Assembly (NCBI GenBank): GCA_900556485.1
Contig: USOX01000003.1
Span: 124,001 to 188,000, forward strand
DNA length: 64,000 nucleotides
DNA from: an uncultured Dysgonomonas sp.
GTDB taxonomy: Bacteria; Bacteroidota; Bacteroidia; Bacteroidales; Dysgonomonadaceae
Direction of reading: 5' to 3'
Shown here piece after piece: positions 36,191-45,914 of this stretch (position 1 is the first letter of the stretch; each line of letters starts with the position of its first letter). The position numbers were made by a program, and so were the translations under genes. Under the pieces are notes generated by a model that searched no databases, was not told the DNA's origin, and saw only the letters and a list, made by a program, of their open reading frames with translations.

Positions 36191-36198
36191 TAATTTTG
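36191..36198 (+). promoter_or_regulatory. Bacteroidota -7 element of the CoA-transferase gene
   Basis: TAATTTTG, full match to TAnnTTTG, 95 bp before the start. The leader that follows is purine-rich, with repeated AAGAGCAAGAACAAAAAC words. Confidence 0.55.
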
Positions 36199-36292
36199 CG
36201 ACGCGAAAGCAACCTATGAGGATTATACAATTAGAAGCAAGAGCAAGAACAAAAACAAAAACAAATATAAATCATAATTTTTAAGAAAAACA

Positions 36293-37783
36293 ATGGCTTT
36301 AAAATTTATGACTGCTGAAGAGGCAGCCTCACTTATCAACAACAACTACAATGTGGGATTCAGCGGATTTACACACGCAGGATGCCCTAAGGTTGTACCG
36401 GGATTTATTGCTAAACGTGCCAATGAAGAGCATGCTAAAGGCAACCCGTTCAAAATTAATGTGTTTACAGGCGCTTCGACCGGCGATAAACTAGATGGCG
36501 AACTTACAAGAGCTAATGCTATCAACTTCCGCGCTCCATACCAGACTAATAAAAGTATGCGCGAAGCTATCAACAATGGTAGCATCAAATTCTGCGATTT
36601 GCACCTTTCTACAATGGCTCAGGATATACGCTATGGTTTCTATGGCAATATAGATGTGGCTATTATCGAAGCATGTGATGTAACAGAAGACGGAGAAATA
36701 GTTCCTACTTGCGGTGTGGGTATCTCACCTACAGTAGCACGTCTGGCTAAAACCGTTATTGTTGAATTGAATGAGTGGAACCCAAGAGAACTTCGCGGTA
36801 TGCACGATATACCAGAACCTCAGGATCCTCCCCGCCGTCAGGATATACCAGTATATGCTGTTCGCGACAGAGTGGGTAAAGACCATATAAAAATAGACCC
36901 TAGCAAAATAGTAGTTGTAAAAACAAACGAACCAAACGAAGGTAGCGGTTTTGCTCCTGTAGATGAGGTAACTGCAAAGATCGGGGAAAATGTTGCCAAC
37001 TTCTTCATCAAAGAAATGGCTGAAGGCCGTATGCCAAAAACATTCCTTCCGGTGCAGTCGGGTGTAGGAAACATTGCAAATGCTGTGCTTGCTGCTATGG
37101 GCGACAGTAAAGAAATTCCTGATTTTGATGTTTATACTGAGGTTATACAGGATGCTGTTATCGGTTTGATGGAATCGGGCCGTGTGAAATTTGCCAGCGG
37201 ATGTTCGTTGACTGTAAGTAACCCTTGCATCGAACATATCTATAAAAATCTTGATTTCTTCAAAGATAAGATTGTATTACGTCCTTCGGAATATTCTAAC
37301 AACCCTGAGGTTGTACGCCGTCTGGGTGTAATTGCTATCAATACTGCTATCGAAGCTGATATTTACGGAAACATCAACTCTACTCATGTTATGGGTACAA
37401 AGATGATGAATGGTATCGGTGGTTCGGGCGACTTTACACGTAGTGCTTATGTTTCTATCTTTGTTACCCCATCGGTAGCTAAAGACGGAAAAATCAGCTC
37501 TATTGTGCCATTGGTAGCTCACGAAGACCACAGTGAGCACTCTGTGAAAATTATCATTTCGGAATATGGTGTGGCTGACCTTCGTGGAAAATGCCCTGCT
37601 GACAGAGCTCAGGAAATCATCAATAATTGTGCGCATCCTGACTACCGTCCATTATTGCAGGAATATATCAAGAATGCTCCTCAAGGACAAACTCACTTTG
37701 ATATGTACAATGCTTTTGCGTTCCACAAAGCTTTTGCCGAAACAGGCGATATGCACAATGTGAAATGGGAAGGAAAGAAATAA
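36293..37783 (+). CDS. Acetyl-CoA hydrolase/transferase family, likely succinyl-CoA:acetate CoA-transferase
   Basis: 496 residues, the class I CoA-transferase length. Features: FMTAEEAASLINNNYNVGFSGFTHAG at the start, VQSGVGNIANAVLAAM near 255-270, VYTEVIQDAVIGLMESGRV with the catalytic Glu near 284, and MMNGIGGSGDFTRSAYVSIFV (oxyanion glycine loop) near 366-386. It exchanges CoA between succinyl-CoA and acetate or propionate, which in Bacteroidales completes acetate/propionate formation. 4-hydroxybutyrate or propionate transferase activity is possible, since the family is broad. Confidence 0.88.
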   Translation: MALKFMTAEEAASLINNNYNVGFSGFTHAGCPKVVPGFIAKRANEEHAKGNPFKINVFTGASTGDKLDGELTRANAINFRAPYQTNKSMREAINNGSIKFCDLHLSTMAQDIRYGFYGNIDVAIIEACDVTEDGEIVPTCGVGISPTVARLAKTVIVELNEWNPRELRGMHDIPEPQDPPRRQDIPVYAVRDRVGKDHIKIDPSKIVVVKTNEPNEGSGFAPVDEVTAKIGENVANFFIKEMAEGRMPKTFLPVQSGVGNIANAVLAAMGDSKEIPDFDVYTEVIQDAVIGLMESGRVKFASGCSLTVSNPCIEHIYKNLDFFKDKIVLRPSEYSNNPEVVRRLGVIAINTAIEADIYGNINSTHVMGTKMMNGIGGSGDFTRSAYVSIFVTPSVAKDGKISSIVPLVAHEDHSEHSVKIIISEYGVADLRGKCPADRAQEIINNCAHPDYRPLLQEYIKNAPQGQTHFDMYNAFAFHKAFAETGDMHNVKWEGKK

Positions 37784-37805
37784 AAAAAGAGCTTTAGAAT
37801 AAAAT

Positions 37806-37995
37806 CTATTAGCAAATTAGAGGATTCGGAAATTAGCAAATGGCGTAAAGCAATAGAAAACATTTACTAATTTCCGAATTTGTTAATTAGAAGCTGAAAT
37901 TTCCAGACTTATAACCACAGAGTTTCATGGAGTTAAAAATTGAGATACAGTATATTGATTTGCTAATATACTAATTATCAAATTCACTAATTAAA
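37806..37995. repeat. GCAAATTAG / CTAATTTGC words plus CACAGAGTTTCATGGAG
   Basis: 37809-37850 carries ATTAGCAAATTAGAGGATTCGGAAATTAGC and 37866-37890 the mirrored CTAATTTCCGAATTTGTTAATTAG. 37909-37938 is a member of the CACGGAGTT family, and 37955-37995 holds further CTAATT words. Two families are stacked in one 218-bp gap. Confidence 0.7.
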
Positions 37996-38001
37996 AAATA
38001 A

Positions 38002-38685
38002 ATGACCGTCCTTTACGAAGATAACCATATCATTATTGTCAATAAAACGACTTCAGAAATTGTGCAGGGAGACAAAACGGGTGATAAACCGCTCTCGGAG
38101 ATAGTAAAGGAGTATTTGAAGGAAAAGTACAATAAACCGGGCAATGTATATATCGGCGTCACTCATCGCCTTGACCGCCCTACCAGTGGCATTGTTGTCT
38201 TTGCGAAAACAAGCAAAGCGCTTCCCCGGCTAAATGATATGTTCAAAAATAAGGAGGTAAAAAAGACATATTGGGCTATCGTAAAAAATATGCCTAAGCA
38301 AACGGAAGGTACTCTCAAGCATTACCTTGTAAGGAACGAAAAACAAAATAAGTCGTATGCATACGATACTGAAAAACCAAACTCAAAACTAGCTATACTC
38401 CATTATAAACTAATTGCCCATTCCGATAAATATAATCTTCTGGAAATAGACCTCGAAACGGGAAGACATCACCAGATACGTTGCCAGCTGGCGAAAATAG
38501 GTTGTCCTATTAAAGGTGATTTAAAGTATGGCGCAGAACGTTCCAATCCGGATGGAGGTATCAGCCTACATGCACGGAAAGTATCGTTTATCCACCCTGT
38601 ATCGAAAGTACTGATAGAGGTAACGGCTCCGACACCTCAAGATAATCTGTGGGAAGCGTTGGAGAAGGGTCTATTAGAAAATTAG
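38002..38685 (+). CDS. RluA-family pseudouridine synthase
   Basis: 227 residues, cytoplasmic. The catalytic HRLDRPTSG motif (active Asp near residue 57) is intact, followed by VVFAKTSKALPRLNDMFKNKEVKKTYWAIV, and the C-terminal LLEIDLETGRHHQIRCQLAKIGCPIKGDLKYG. There is no N-terminal S4 domain, consistent with the short RluA/RluC subgroup that modifies rRNA or tRNA. The exact target cannot be assigned. Convergent with the GrpB-like gene. Confidence 0.9.
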   Translation: MTVLYEDNHIIIVNKTTSEIVQGDKTGDKPLSEIVKEYLKEKYNKPGNVYIGVTHRLDRPTSGIVVFAKTSKALPRLNDMFKNKEVKKTYWAIVKNMPKQTEGTLKHYLVRNEKQNKSYAYDTEKPNSKLAILHYKLIAHSDKYNLLEIDLETGRHHQIRCQLAKIGCPIKGDLKYGAERSNPDGGISLHARKVSFIHPVSKVLIEVTAPTPQDNLWEALEKGLLEN

Positions 38686-38741
38686 CATATTTGAATATTA
38701 GCGAATTAGCAAATGGCAAGTTAGGTATATATATAACCGAA

Positions 38742-39305
38742 TCAAATATTTTGATCTCTTGCTAAATCGGTTATCCTCCTTATAAAATCTGTTTTTGCCA
38801 TTGTATATCCATCCCTATCATGCTCGTATTGTTCCTTTAGCTTTTGTTTGAGCATGACATATTCTTTTACAGCTTCGGGATGAGACAAAAGATAATCGCG
38901 AAAATGAAGTTCGTCCCAATCCCCCTTATAGCGGATATGTATATGAAATACTTTTGATGCAAATCCTGTTGATGTATAGCCTTTTAGAAACATCAGATGA
39001 GGAGCAGGTTTATCCGGTTGTGGGCTATAGATATATCCGTTTATCTCCATTTTACGAATAAGCCCGGGAATGTCTGTATTATCAGATATCTCTATCAGTA
39101 TGTCAATAGTTGGCTTTGCCGTAAGGTTGGGGATAGCCGTACTACCAATATGATGAATTGCCTCAATATTATTGCCAATGAGATTTTCCAAAAATTCTTT
39201 TTCTGCAATATAATACTCTTTCCAATAGGCTTTGTGTTCGGACAAAATTATCGGAAACAGTTGCCAAAGTTCTTCATTTGACATTTCATTCAGAGGCTTA
39301 TTCAT
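38742..39305 (-). CDS. GrpB family (UPF0157) nucleotidyltransferase-fold protein
   Basis: 187 residues. The UPF0157/GrpB signature is present: YYIAEKEFLENLIGNNIEAIHHIGSTAIPNLTAKPTIDILIEI (residues 27-69), with the GSTA-x7-PTIDIL nucleotidyltransferase-like pattern, then YKGDWDELHFRDYLLSHPEAVKEYVMLK. Members are sometimes fused to dephospho-CoA kinase; activity is not established. The gene starts 1 bp after the stop of the upstream hydrolase gene, so three genes (lipoprotein, hydrolase, GrpB) probably form one leftward operon. Confidence 0.85.
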   Translation of the reverse strand: MNKPLNEMSNEELWQLFPIILSEHKAYWKEYYIAEKEFLENLIGNNIEAIHHIGSTAIPNLTAKPTIDILIEISDNTDIPGLIRKMEINGYIYSPQPDKPAPHLMFLKGYTSTGFASKVFHIHIRYKGDWDELHFRDYLLSHPEAVKEYVMLKQKLKEQYEHDRDGYTMAKTDFIRRITDLARDQNI

Positions 39306-39306
39306 A

Positions 39307-40107
39307 TCAATTTAATATTTCGGCTATTTTAGACCTGTATTCGTCATTGTAGTTAATTCCGTTATGTCCTTCACCCTGTAAGGTTATCAATGCATCATTT
39401 TCCTTTAGATAATCTTTCAGCAGGATAGAATTGGAATAATCTATTACTTTGTCATTGTCTCCATGAAAAATAGTCACCGGCATTTTACATTCTACCAGAT
39501 AAATAAAAGTTTCCAATTTGTACTTTATAAGGAAGCTCGGAATAATAGGGCAGAAACCTTGTATTACGTTTGTCAGACTGTAATAAGGAGCTTGAAGTAT
39601 CAATATCCTAGGACTATTTTCGGAAGCAATGTTAGCAGCTATACCGGTTCCGATGGAAAAGCCTAATACTATGATCCTATTTTCGGCATATCGTTTATTC
39701 ATTTCCTTATATGCCAATCTTATGTCATCTAATAGTTGATTCTGATTTTCTATTTTGCCGCTGCTTTTACCAAAGCCTCTGTAATCCAGAAAGAAAATAT
39801 CGTAACCCAAGTCAGTATAAACAGAAGCCAATTGCCCCCAAGAATCTAAAGCTCCGGCATTTCCGTGCAGAAAAAAGATGAGTCCTTTTGGCTGATCGAC
39901 TGTAAATAACAAGCCATTTAAGGAAGCTCCGTCTTGAGCGACAATATTTATTTCTTCAAATTGCTGGTAGAAATGGAATTTATAATCTTTATCCAGTTTC
40001 TGAGGATGAAAAATAAATTTCTCCTGAGTAAAGAAAAAGAATCCGCAAAATATGAAGTAGATTGCGATTAAAATTATCAATATATTTCTGATCGTTTTTT
40101 TCATCAA
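39307..40107 (-). CDS. Membrane-anchored alpha/beta hydrolase (Bem46/YfhR-like)
   Basis: 266 residues with an N-terminal membrane anchor (ILIILIAIYFIFCGFFFF). Alpha/beta-hydrolase features: FFLHGNAGALDSWG (oxyanion HGNAG, about 78-91), FFLDYRGFGKSSG, nucleophile elbow VLGFSIGTG with Ser near 150, an Asp near 215 in FHGDNDKVIDY and a final His in GEGHNGINY. The group contains ABHD13/Bem46-like serine hydrolases of unknown natural substrate. The start overlaps the preceding lipoprotein gene by 4 bp, so the two are translationally coupled. Confidence 0.85.
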   Translation of the reverse strand: MMKKTIRNILIILIAIYFIFCGFFFFTQEKFIFHPQKLDKDYKFHFYQQFEEINIVAQDGASLNGLLFTVDQPKGLIFFLHGNAGALDSWGQLASVYTDLGYDIFFLDYRGFGKSSGKIENQNQLLDDIRLAYKEMNKRYAENRIIVLGFSIGTGIAANIASENSPRILILQAPYYSLTNVIQGFCPIIPSFLIKYKLETFIYLVECKMPVTIFHGDNDKVIDYSNSILLKDYLKENDALITLQGEGHNGINYNDEYRSKIAEILN

Positions 40108-41072
40108 TAATATACGTTTTCCCTATTAAAATCTTTTAAAATACTCAGAGACATTATTTTGTTCTCTATCTCTTCGCTGTATATGTAATCATTGTTTTGA
40201 AGTTCTTTCATATATTCTTTTATAATGAAATTAGCATGGCTGTCTGTATTCATCGACAATAACTCATTAACACTTTCTAAGACCCAGCTGTTAAGTTTTT
40301 TTGTTTCTCTGTCGAATGCCAATGTATTGTCTGCTGTACAAAACATTATATATCCCATATAAATACCATATTGTTGTATAATATCTTTTTTATGTTTTGT
40401 TTCGGGATATTTGCTTAAAAAGACTTCCCATTCGATGCACCGCTTATAGAGAACTTCTAAAGGAACAACCATTCCGGCATCCATATGTGTAACACCATCT
40501 TGTCCGGCAAGGATAGAAATATATTCACTTGTTTCTTCTGTGATGTATGGTTTGAATATCTCATAATAATAGTGAGGGTTTATATATAGCTCAGTATAAC
40601 CTTCTCCTACATACTGAGGCTCTAAACCATGTTCCTCCAGTAGTTGAATAACAAGCTCATCTTCTTGCGACAATGGATGATCTGAAAATACGCCGGATGA
40701 TCGCATGAGAGTTGGCATAGCTATTCCGGTGATTGTTTCAAAATCTTTTGTCAGGTAAAACTTATAGCCGTCGGTAGTATATAGAAAATCTGCCTGCTCA
40801 GGAGTTGTATTTTTTAACTGGACGATTAAGGCTTCGCGCATTCGCTTTTCTTTCTCCAGATACTTTTTCAATGAGTCTATATTTACAGTTTTGTCTTTGC
40901 TATCCCAGGGATCATCATAGGCTTCTTCGCCAATTACAGTATCACTGACAACAAACAAAAAAGGATCGTTGGCAGCTGTGGCGTCTTGATTAATTCCTGC
41001 TGTTTGCTTTTTGTTTGTACTGCAAGAAAAGAACAGATAAATAGTGAGTAATAAATATAATGTGTATTTCAT
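40104..41072 (-). CDS. Lipoprotein of unknown function
   Basis: 322 residues from the ATG at 41072, chosen because MKYTLYLLLTIYLFFSCSTNKKQ is a proper lipoprotein signal (Cys17); the frame extends 20 codons upstream without adding a signal. The mature protein is helical and soluble-looking (DSLKKYLEKEKRMREALIVQLKNTTPEQADFLY, later EVLYKRCIEWEVFLSKYPETKHKKDI). I recognise no domain. First gene of the lipoprotein-hydrolase-GrpB operon; coupling to the hydrolase suggests a shared envelope task. Confidence 0.65.
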   Translation of the reverse strand: MKYTLYLLLTIYLFFSCSTNKKQTAGINQDATAANDPFLFVVSDTVIGEEAYDDPWDSKDKTVNIDSLKKYLEKEKRMREALIVQLKNTTPEQADFLYTTDGYKFYLTKDFETITGIAMPTLMRSSGVFSDHPLSQEDELVIQLLEEHGLEPQYVGEGYTELYINPHYYYEIFKPYITEETSEYISILAGQDGVTHMDAGMVVPLEVLYKRCIEWEVFLSKYPETKHKKDIIQQYGIYMGYIMFCTADNTLAFDRETKKLNSWVLESVNELLSMNTDSHANFIIKEYMKELQNNDYIYSEEIENKIMSLSILKDFNRENVYY

Positions 41073-41146
41073 ATAGTTGAGTTGGTGAATTTTATTTTTT
41101 GGTGATAGAGTATGATTAACCACAAAGGGCATAAGGTTCTATTCTA

Positions 41147-42415
41147 TTAATACCTGTCTTTCCACAACTTTTTCATCCATTCTACTATCTTATTTTCAGA
41201 TGCATTCGACTGAGGGTTCCAAAATCGTCTGCCTTTTATTTCCTGAGGCACATAGTCTTGTTGTACAAAGTTATTTTCGAAACTATGGGCATATTTATAG
41301 TCTTTTCCATAGTCCAGTTCTTTCATCAATTTGGTAGGAGCGTTGCGCAAATGCAAAGGGACTGGTAAGTTACCTGTCTCATTTACGAGGGCAATAGCTT
41401 CATCTATCGACATATATGCAGAATTGCTTTTTGGCGAAGTAGCTAAATAAATAGTTGCTTCGGCCAAGACAATACGCCCTTCGGGCCAGCCTATCTTATG
41501 TAATGTATCGAAGCAGGCATTTGCTAACAAAAGAGCATTAGGGTTAGCCAAACCGATATCTTCTGCTGCTGAAATGACGAGCCTGCGGGCGATAAATTTA
41601 GGATCTTCGCCTCCTGCAACCATCCGTGCCAGCCAATATATGGCAGCATCGGGATCGCTCCCCCGTATAGATTTGATAAATGCAGAAATTATGTCATAGT
41701 GCATTTCTCCGCCCTTGTCGTATGCAGCGGGGTTTTCCTGCAATCGTTCGGTCACCATCTTGTCTGTAATAACAATCTTTTCATCAGTATCGGCAGAAGT
41801 TACCAGATCGATAATATTCAGTAATTTACGGGCATCGCCTCCCGAAAAACGAAGTAATGCATTTGTTTCTTCCAGTTGTATATCGCGTTCTTTCAGTATC
41901 ACATCCTGCGTAATAGCACGGTGCATCAATTCTTCCAAATCTGTTTTGTCCAGCGACTTTAAGACATATACCTGACATCGTGACAATAGGGGGCGGATAA
42001 CTTCGAATGAGGGGTTTTCGGTAGTTGCCCCTATCAATGTTATCACGCCTGTTTCTACGGCATTTAGCAGAGAGTCTTGTTGCGATTTAGAAAAACGATG
42101 GATTTCGTCGATAAACAATATAGGGCTTTTGGTATTGAAGAACTGATTCCGTTTAGCCTGATCAATCACTTCGCGTACATCTTTTACACCGGAATTAATA
42201 GCACTCAAGGTATAAAAGGGTGTATCTAATGTATTGGCTATGATTTGAGCCAAAGTAGTCTTTCCTACTCCAGGCGGTCCCCATAAGAGAAAAGACGGAA
42301 CCCGTCCCGATTCTATCATTTTGCGAAGTATGGCACCTTCGCCAACAAGGTGCTTCTGACCTATATATTCGTCCAGATTGCGAGGACGTAACCGTTCTGC
42401 TAGTGGTTGACTCAT
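41147..42415 (-). CDS. rarA: Replication-associated recombination protein RarA (MgsA)
   Basis: AAA+ ATPase of the clamp-loader type acting at stalled replication forks. 422 residues from the ATG at 42415 (MSQPLAERLRPRNLDEYIGQKHL), where homologues start; the frame runs 10 codons further upstream. Walker A GPPGVGKTT near 48-56, Walker B ILFIDEIHRF near 98, sensor ATTENPSFE near 130, then ARKLLNIIDL and the C-terminal MgsA tetramerisation part including GSDPDAAIYWLARMVAGGEDPKFIARRLVISAAEDIG. Identification secure. Confidence 0.95.
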   Translation of the reverse strand: MSQPLAERLRPRNLDEYIGQKHLVGEGAILRKMIESGRVPSFLLWGPPGVGKTTLAQIIANTLDTPFYTLSAINSGVKDVREVIDQAKRNQFFNTKSPILFIDEIHRFSKSQQDSLLNAVETGVITLIGATTENPSFEVIRPLLSRCQVYVLKSLDKTDLEELMHRAITQDVILKERDIQLEETNALLRFSGGDARKLLNIIDLVTSADTDEKIVITDKMVTERLQENPAAYDKGGEMHYDIISAFIKSIRGSDPDAAIYWLARMVAGGEDPKFIARRLVISAAEDIGLANPNALLLANACFDTLHKIGWPEGRIVLAEATIYLATSPKSNSAYMSIDEAIALVNETGNLPVPLHLRNAPTKLMKELDYGKDYKYAHSFENNFVQQDYVPQEIKGRRFWNPQSNASENKIVEWMKKLWKDRY

Positions 42416-42519
42416 AATTATTGTGGAGAATTTAATGCAGTTCAAATTTATGAAAAGTTTATGATAGGTACAACCCTTATTTATATATAGAAACTGCTAG
42501 GTCTTTTCAATAAAAGAAT

Positions 42520-42527
42520 TATTTTTG
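42520..42527 (+). promoter_or_regulatory. Bacteroidota -7 element of the 42589 gene
   Basis: TATTTTTG matches TAnnTTTG, 61 bp upstream of the start and divergent from rarA. Confidence 0.45.
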
Positions 42528-42588
42528 CACCACACTTCTTAGAGCCACACAAAACTTGCATTTTATTAATGTTACTTAATAATTTGCT

Positions 42589-43548
42589 ATGGATGCTGTA
42601 TCATTAAATAAAGCTTTACTGGAAGCCCTCAGACAAAAAATGCCAGAAGGGATAAATGTTGTAAATGTACTTCTGACAATACTTCCACTAGGAAGGGAAG
42701 CGATTTACCGTCGTTTGCGTGAAGAAGTTCCTTTTACTTTCCTTGAAGTTGCCATAATCGCCTGGAAATTGGGTATATCTCTAGATCAGGTTGTAGGAAA
42801 AGGATTGTCTGATAACTCCTTCTTCGAGCTCAAATACCACAGGCATTACCAATTGACAGAGAAAGATTATGATATGGCATATGAGTATATAGAAGTGCTG
42901 AAATATGCCCAAAGGGACCCTACAGCCGAGCAGGCATTTACATCTACAATCTTTCCTCAACTTCATGCCAACTTTTATTATTACTTAGCTAAGTATAGTT
43001 CTTTCAAATGGATGTATCTGAATGGCTCTCCGAATACGATTAAGACTTATCAGGAAATGGAATTTCCTGATAAGCTGTTCGAAGCTCATCGGACAACAGC
43101 ATTGGAAACAATGAATATTAATACCTGTTTTATCTGGGATGGCATGCTCTTCCTTAGTATAGTAAAAGAACTTAAATTCTTTAAAGATGTAAACCTCATG
43201 ACGGATAAAGACATTAAAGAATTAAAAGCTGAATTGTATGAGTTTCTTGATTATTTAGAAAAGATTGCTTCCAGTGGCAGGTCCGATACAGGAAAGAAAA
43301 TTCAAATATATATATCAAATGTAAATTCGGATGCCAGCTATAGTTATCTGGAAACAAGCCATTTGTATCTAAGCATGATAAATGCCTTTGCCCTGAACTA
43401 TGTAGTAGCCCTGGATAAACAAACTCTGACAAGAGTAAAAGAAAGGGTACATTCTCTGAAAAGGCTCTCTACACTGATCTCTGAAAGTGGTGAAATTCAA
43501 AGGATGCAGTTTTTTAAAAAGCAACGTGAGTTAGTAAGTTCCCTTTAG
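42589..43548 (+). CDS. Helix-turn-helix protein of unknown function
   Basis: 319 residues, cytoplasmic. Residues about 20-65 look like a helix-turn-helix (NVLLTILPLGREAIYRRLREEVPFTFLEVAIIAWKLGISLDQVVG), similar to BetR/XRE-type domains. The remaining ~250 residues are helical and Tyr-rich (YHRHYQLTEKDYDMAYEYIEVLKYAQ) with no recognised ligand domain. The arrangement resembles lineage-specific regulators with an N-terminal HTH found repeatedly in Bacteroidales genomes. It lies just upstream of dnaK on the same strand with a 216-bp gap, and could read the heat-shock gene's promoter, but there is no direct evidence. Confidence 0.6.
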   Translation: MDAVSLNKALLEALRQKMPEGINVVNVLLTILPLGREAIYRRLREEVPFTFLEVAIIAWKLGISLDQVVGKGLSDNSFFELKYHRHYQLTEKDYDMAYEYIEVLKYAQRDPTAEQAFTSTIFPQLHANFYYYLAKYSSFKWMYLNGSPNTIKTYQEMEFPDKLFEAHRTTALETMNINTCFIWDGMLFLSIVKELKFFKDVNLMTDKDIKELKAELYEFLDYLEKIASSGRSDTGKKIQIYISNVNSDASYSYLETSHLYLSMINAFALNYVVALDKQTLTRVKERVHSLKRLSTLISESGEIQRMQFFKKQRELVSSL

Positions 43549-43629
43549 TTATAACAAAAGCCCATTTAAAAGTATAAAAAAGTATGATGAAGAACATTTC
43601 TAAGAGTAGAAGTGTTTTTCTTTTATTAC

Positions 43630-43694
43630 AATCTGACAAATCGTCATAATCTGTCATTTCTCTGATCATTTACCATTTTGGCACAGCATTTGAA
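43630..43694 (+). promoter_or_regulatory. Candidate sigma-54-type promoter and upstream site for dnaK
   Basis: TGGCAC (43679-43684), 5 bases, TTGAA (43690-43694) is close to the -24/-12 consensus TGGCAC-N5-TTGCA but lacks the -12 C. Upstream, TGACAAAT (43634-43641) and ATCTGTCA (around 43649-43656) form an 8-bp inverted repeat with one mismatch, a possible activator site. dnaK starts 71 bp downstream. No clear TAnnTTTG element is present in this gap. Confidence 0.4.
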
Positions 43695-43764
43695 GAATGG
43701 ATATTGTTGCTGAAAAAACGAAAATATAATATAAAAGAATAATAAATAAACATACAAAATTAAA

Positions 43765-45666
43765 ATGGGAAAAATAATTGGAATAGACTTAGGTACCACA
43801 AACTCTTGTGTTGCCGTGTTGGAAGGTAACGAACCTATCGTTATTGCTAACAACGAAGGAAAGAGGACTACTCCTTCTGTTGTGGCATTTATTGAAGGAA
43901 ATGAACGTAAAGTGGGTGATCCTGCAAAACGTCAGGCTATAACTAACCCTGAAAAGACAATATACTCTATAAAGAGATTCATGGGTGAAACATGGGATCA
44001 GATTCAAGCTGAAGTTCCACGCGTACCATACAAAGTGGTAAAAGGTGACAATAACACACCTCGTGTAGATATAGACGGACGCCTGTATACTCCACAAGAA
44101 ATATCTGCAATGATTCTTCAAAAGATGAAGAAAACAGCAGAAGATTATCTTGGACAAGAAGTTACAGATGCAGTTATCACTGTACCTGCATACTTTAACG
44201 ACTCGCAACGCCAGGCTACTAAAGAAGCCGGAGAGATTGCAGGCCTTAAAGTTCAACGTATTGTAAATGAGCCTACAGCCGCAGCTCTTGCTTATGGCTT
44301 AGATAAAGCTCACAAAGATATGAAGATCGCTGTGTTCGACCTTGGTGGTGGTACATTCGATATCTCTATCCTTGAATTGGGTGATGGTGTATTTGAAGTA
44401 AAATCTACAAATGGTGATACTCACCTTGGTGGTGACGACTTCGATAACGTAATCATCAACTGGCTGGCTGAAGAATTCCAAAAAGAAGAAGGCCTTGACC
44501 TTCGCAAAGATCCTATGGCTCTTCAACGCCTAAAAGAAGCTGCTGAAAAAGCAAAAATTGAGCTTTCGAGCACCACCAGTACAGAGATCAACTTACCATA
44601 TATTATGCCGGTAAATGGAATTCCAAAACACTTGGTAAAAACATTGAGCCGTGCTAAATTCGAACAATTGGCAGACGATCTGATCCGCAAATGCATCGAA
44701 CCTTGCCGTCAGGCTTTGAGTGATGCCAGCTATTCAGCGTCAGAAATCGATGAAGTGATTCTTGTTGGTGGTTCTACACGTATTCCTGCTGTTCAGGCTG
44801 AAGTAGAAAAATTCTTTGGTAAAGCTCCTTCTAAAGGTGTGAATCCGGATGAAGTAGTTGCAGTAGGTGCTGCTATACAGGGCGCAGTTTTGACAGGAGA
44901 AGTTAAAGATGTATTGTTGCTTGATGTTACTCCATTATCGTTAGGTATCGAAACTATGGGTGGCGTAATGACTAAGCTTATAGAATCGAATACAACTATA
45001 CCAACCAAGAAGAGCGAAACATTCTCTACTGCTGCCGACAATCAGCCATCGGTACAAATAAATGTATTGCAAGGTGAACGTCCGTTGGCAAGAGATAACA
45101 AACAGATTGGTGTATTCAACCTTGATGGTATACCTGCTGCTCCTCGCGGAGTGCCTCAAATTGAAGTAACATTTGATATTGATGCGAATGGTATCCTAAG
45201 CGTATCAGCAAAAGATAAGGCTATAGGTAAAGAGCAAACAATCCGTATCGAAGCTTCTTCGGGCTTAAGCGATGCAGAAATTCAAAAGATGAAAGATGAA
45301 GCTGCTGCTAATGCCGAATCGGATAAGAAAGAAAAAGAAAGAATAGACAAACTGAATCAGGCGGATTCTATGATTTTCCAAACAGAAAAACAATTGAGCG
45401 AACTTGGTGATAAAATTCCTGCAGAACAAAAAGCTCCTATCGAAGCAGCTCTGAACAAACTGAAGGATGCTCACAAAGCTCAGGATATTGCAGCTATAGA
45501 TACAGCTATGGCCGAAATGGAAAAACTGTTGCACGAGATGAGCCAGAATATGTATAACCAACAGCAACAAGCTGGTGCTAATCCTGGTGGTGAACAAGCC
45601 GGAGGAAATGCAGGACAATCTGGAGACAACGATGTAACTGATGTAGATTTTGAAGAAGTGAAGTAA
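43765..45666 (+). CDS. dnaK: Molecular chaperone DnaK (Hsp70)
   Basis: ATP-driven Hsp70 chaperone. 633 residues, standard length. Nucleotide-binding domain signatures: [13 protein letters not shown] (residues 5-17), [13 protein letters not shown] near 192-204, and [14 protein letters not shown] near 331-344. The linker [16 protein letters not shown] (about 377-392) leads to the substrate domain, and the helical lid ends in a Gln/Gly-rich tail and the DVDFEEVK C-terminus. Read alone, not in an hrcA-grpE-dnaJ operon. Ends in a strong terminator. Confidence 0.98.
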   Translation: MGKIIGIDLGTTNSCVAVLEGNEPIVIANNEGKRTTPSVVAFIEGNERKVGDPAKRQAITNPEKTIYSIKRFMGETWDQIQAEVPRVPYKVVKGDNNTPRVDIDGRLYTPQEISAMILQKMKKTAEDYLGQEVTDAVITVPAYFNDSQRQATKEAGEIAGLKVQRIVNEPTAAALAYGLDKAHKDMKIAVFDLGGGTFDISILELGDGVFEVKSTNGDTHLGGDDFDNVIINWLAEEFQKEEGLDLRKDPMALQRLKEAAEKAKIELSSTTSTEINLPYIMPVNGIPKHLVKTLSRAKFEQLADDLIRKCIEPCRQALSDASYSASEIDEVILVGGSTRIPAVQAEVEKFFGKAPSKGVNPDEVVAVGAAIQGAVLTGEVKDVLLLDVTPLSLGIETMGGVMTKLIESNTTIPTKKSETFSTAADNQPSVQINVLQGERPLARDNKQIGVFNLDGIPAAPRGVPQIEVTFDIDANGILSVSAKDKAIGKEQTIRIEASSGLSDAEIQKMKDEAAANAESDKKEKERIDKLNQADSMIFQTEKQLSELGDKIPAEQKAPIEAALNKLKDAHKAQDIAAIDTAMAEMEKLLHEMSQNMYNQQQQAGANPGGEQAGGNAGQSGDNDVTDVDFEEVK

Positions 45667-45692
45667 GAACTACATATAAATTAAATTGGGGA

Positions 45693-45725
45693 AAGCTGCC
45701 GGTGTTATCACCGGCAGCTTTTTTC
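45693..45725 (+). terminator. Intrinsic terminator after dnaK
   Basis: AAGCTGCCGGTG / CACCGGCAGCTT (12-bp stem), 4-base loop, then TTTTTTC; 27 bp past the stop. Confidence 0.95.
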
Positions 45726-45914
45726 TTTGATAAAATACAGGCTCCGATAAAATAGTAGGGTTGAATATTAAACCTATTGTATAATGGTAAGTCTATATAT
45801 AAAAGCTTTTATTAAAAATTTCAGTTAACTGTTCTTTTATACCAGAAGGATTATATATACCTTCATGCAACTAATAATAAAACGCTGTACTATTACAGAT
45901 AAAACTTTACTGCT

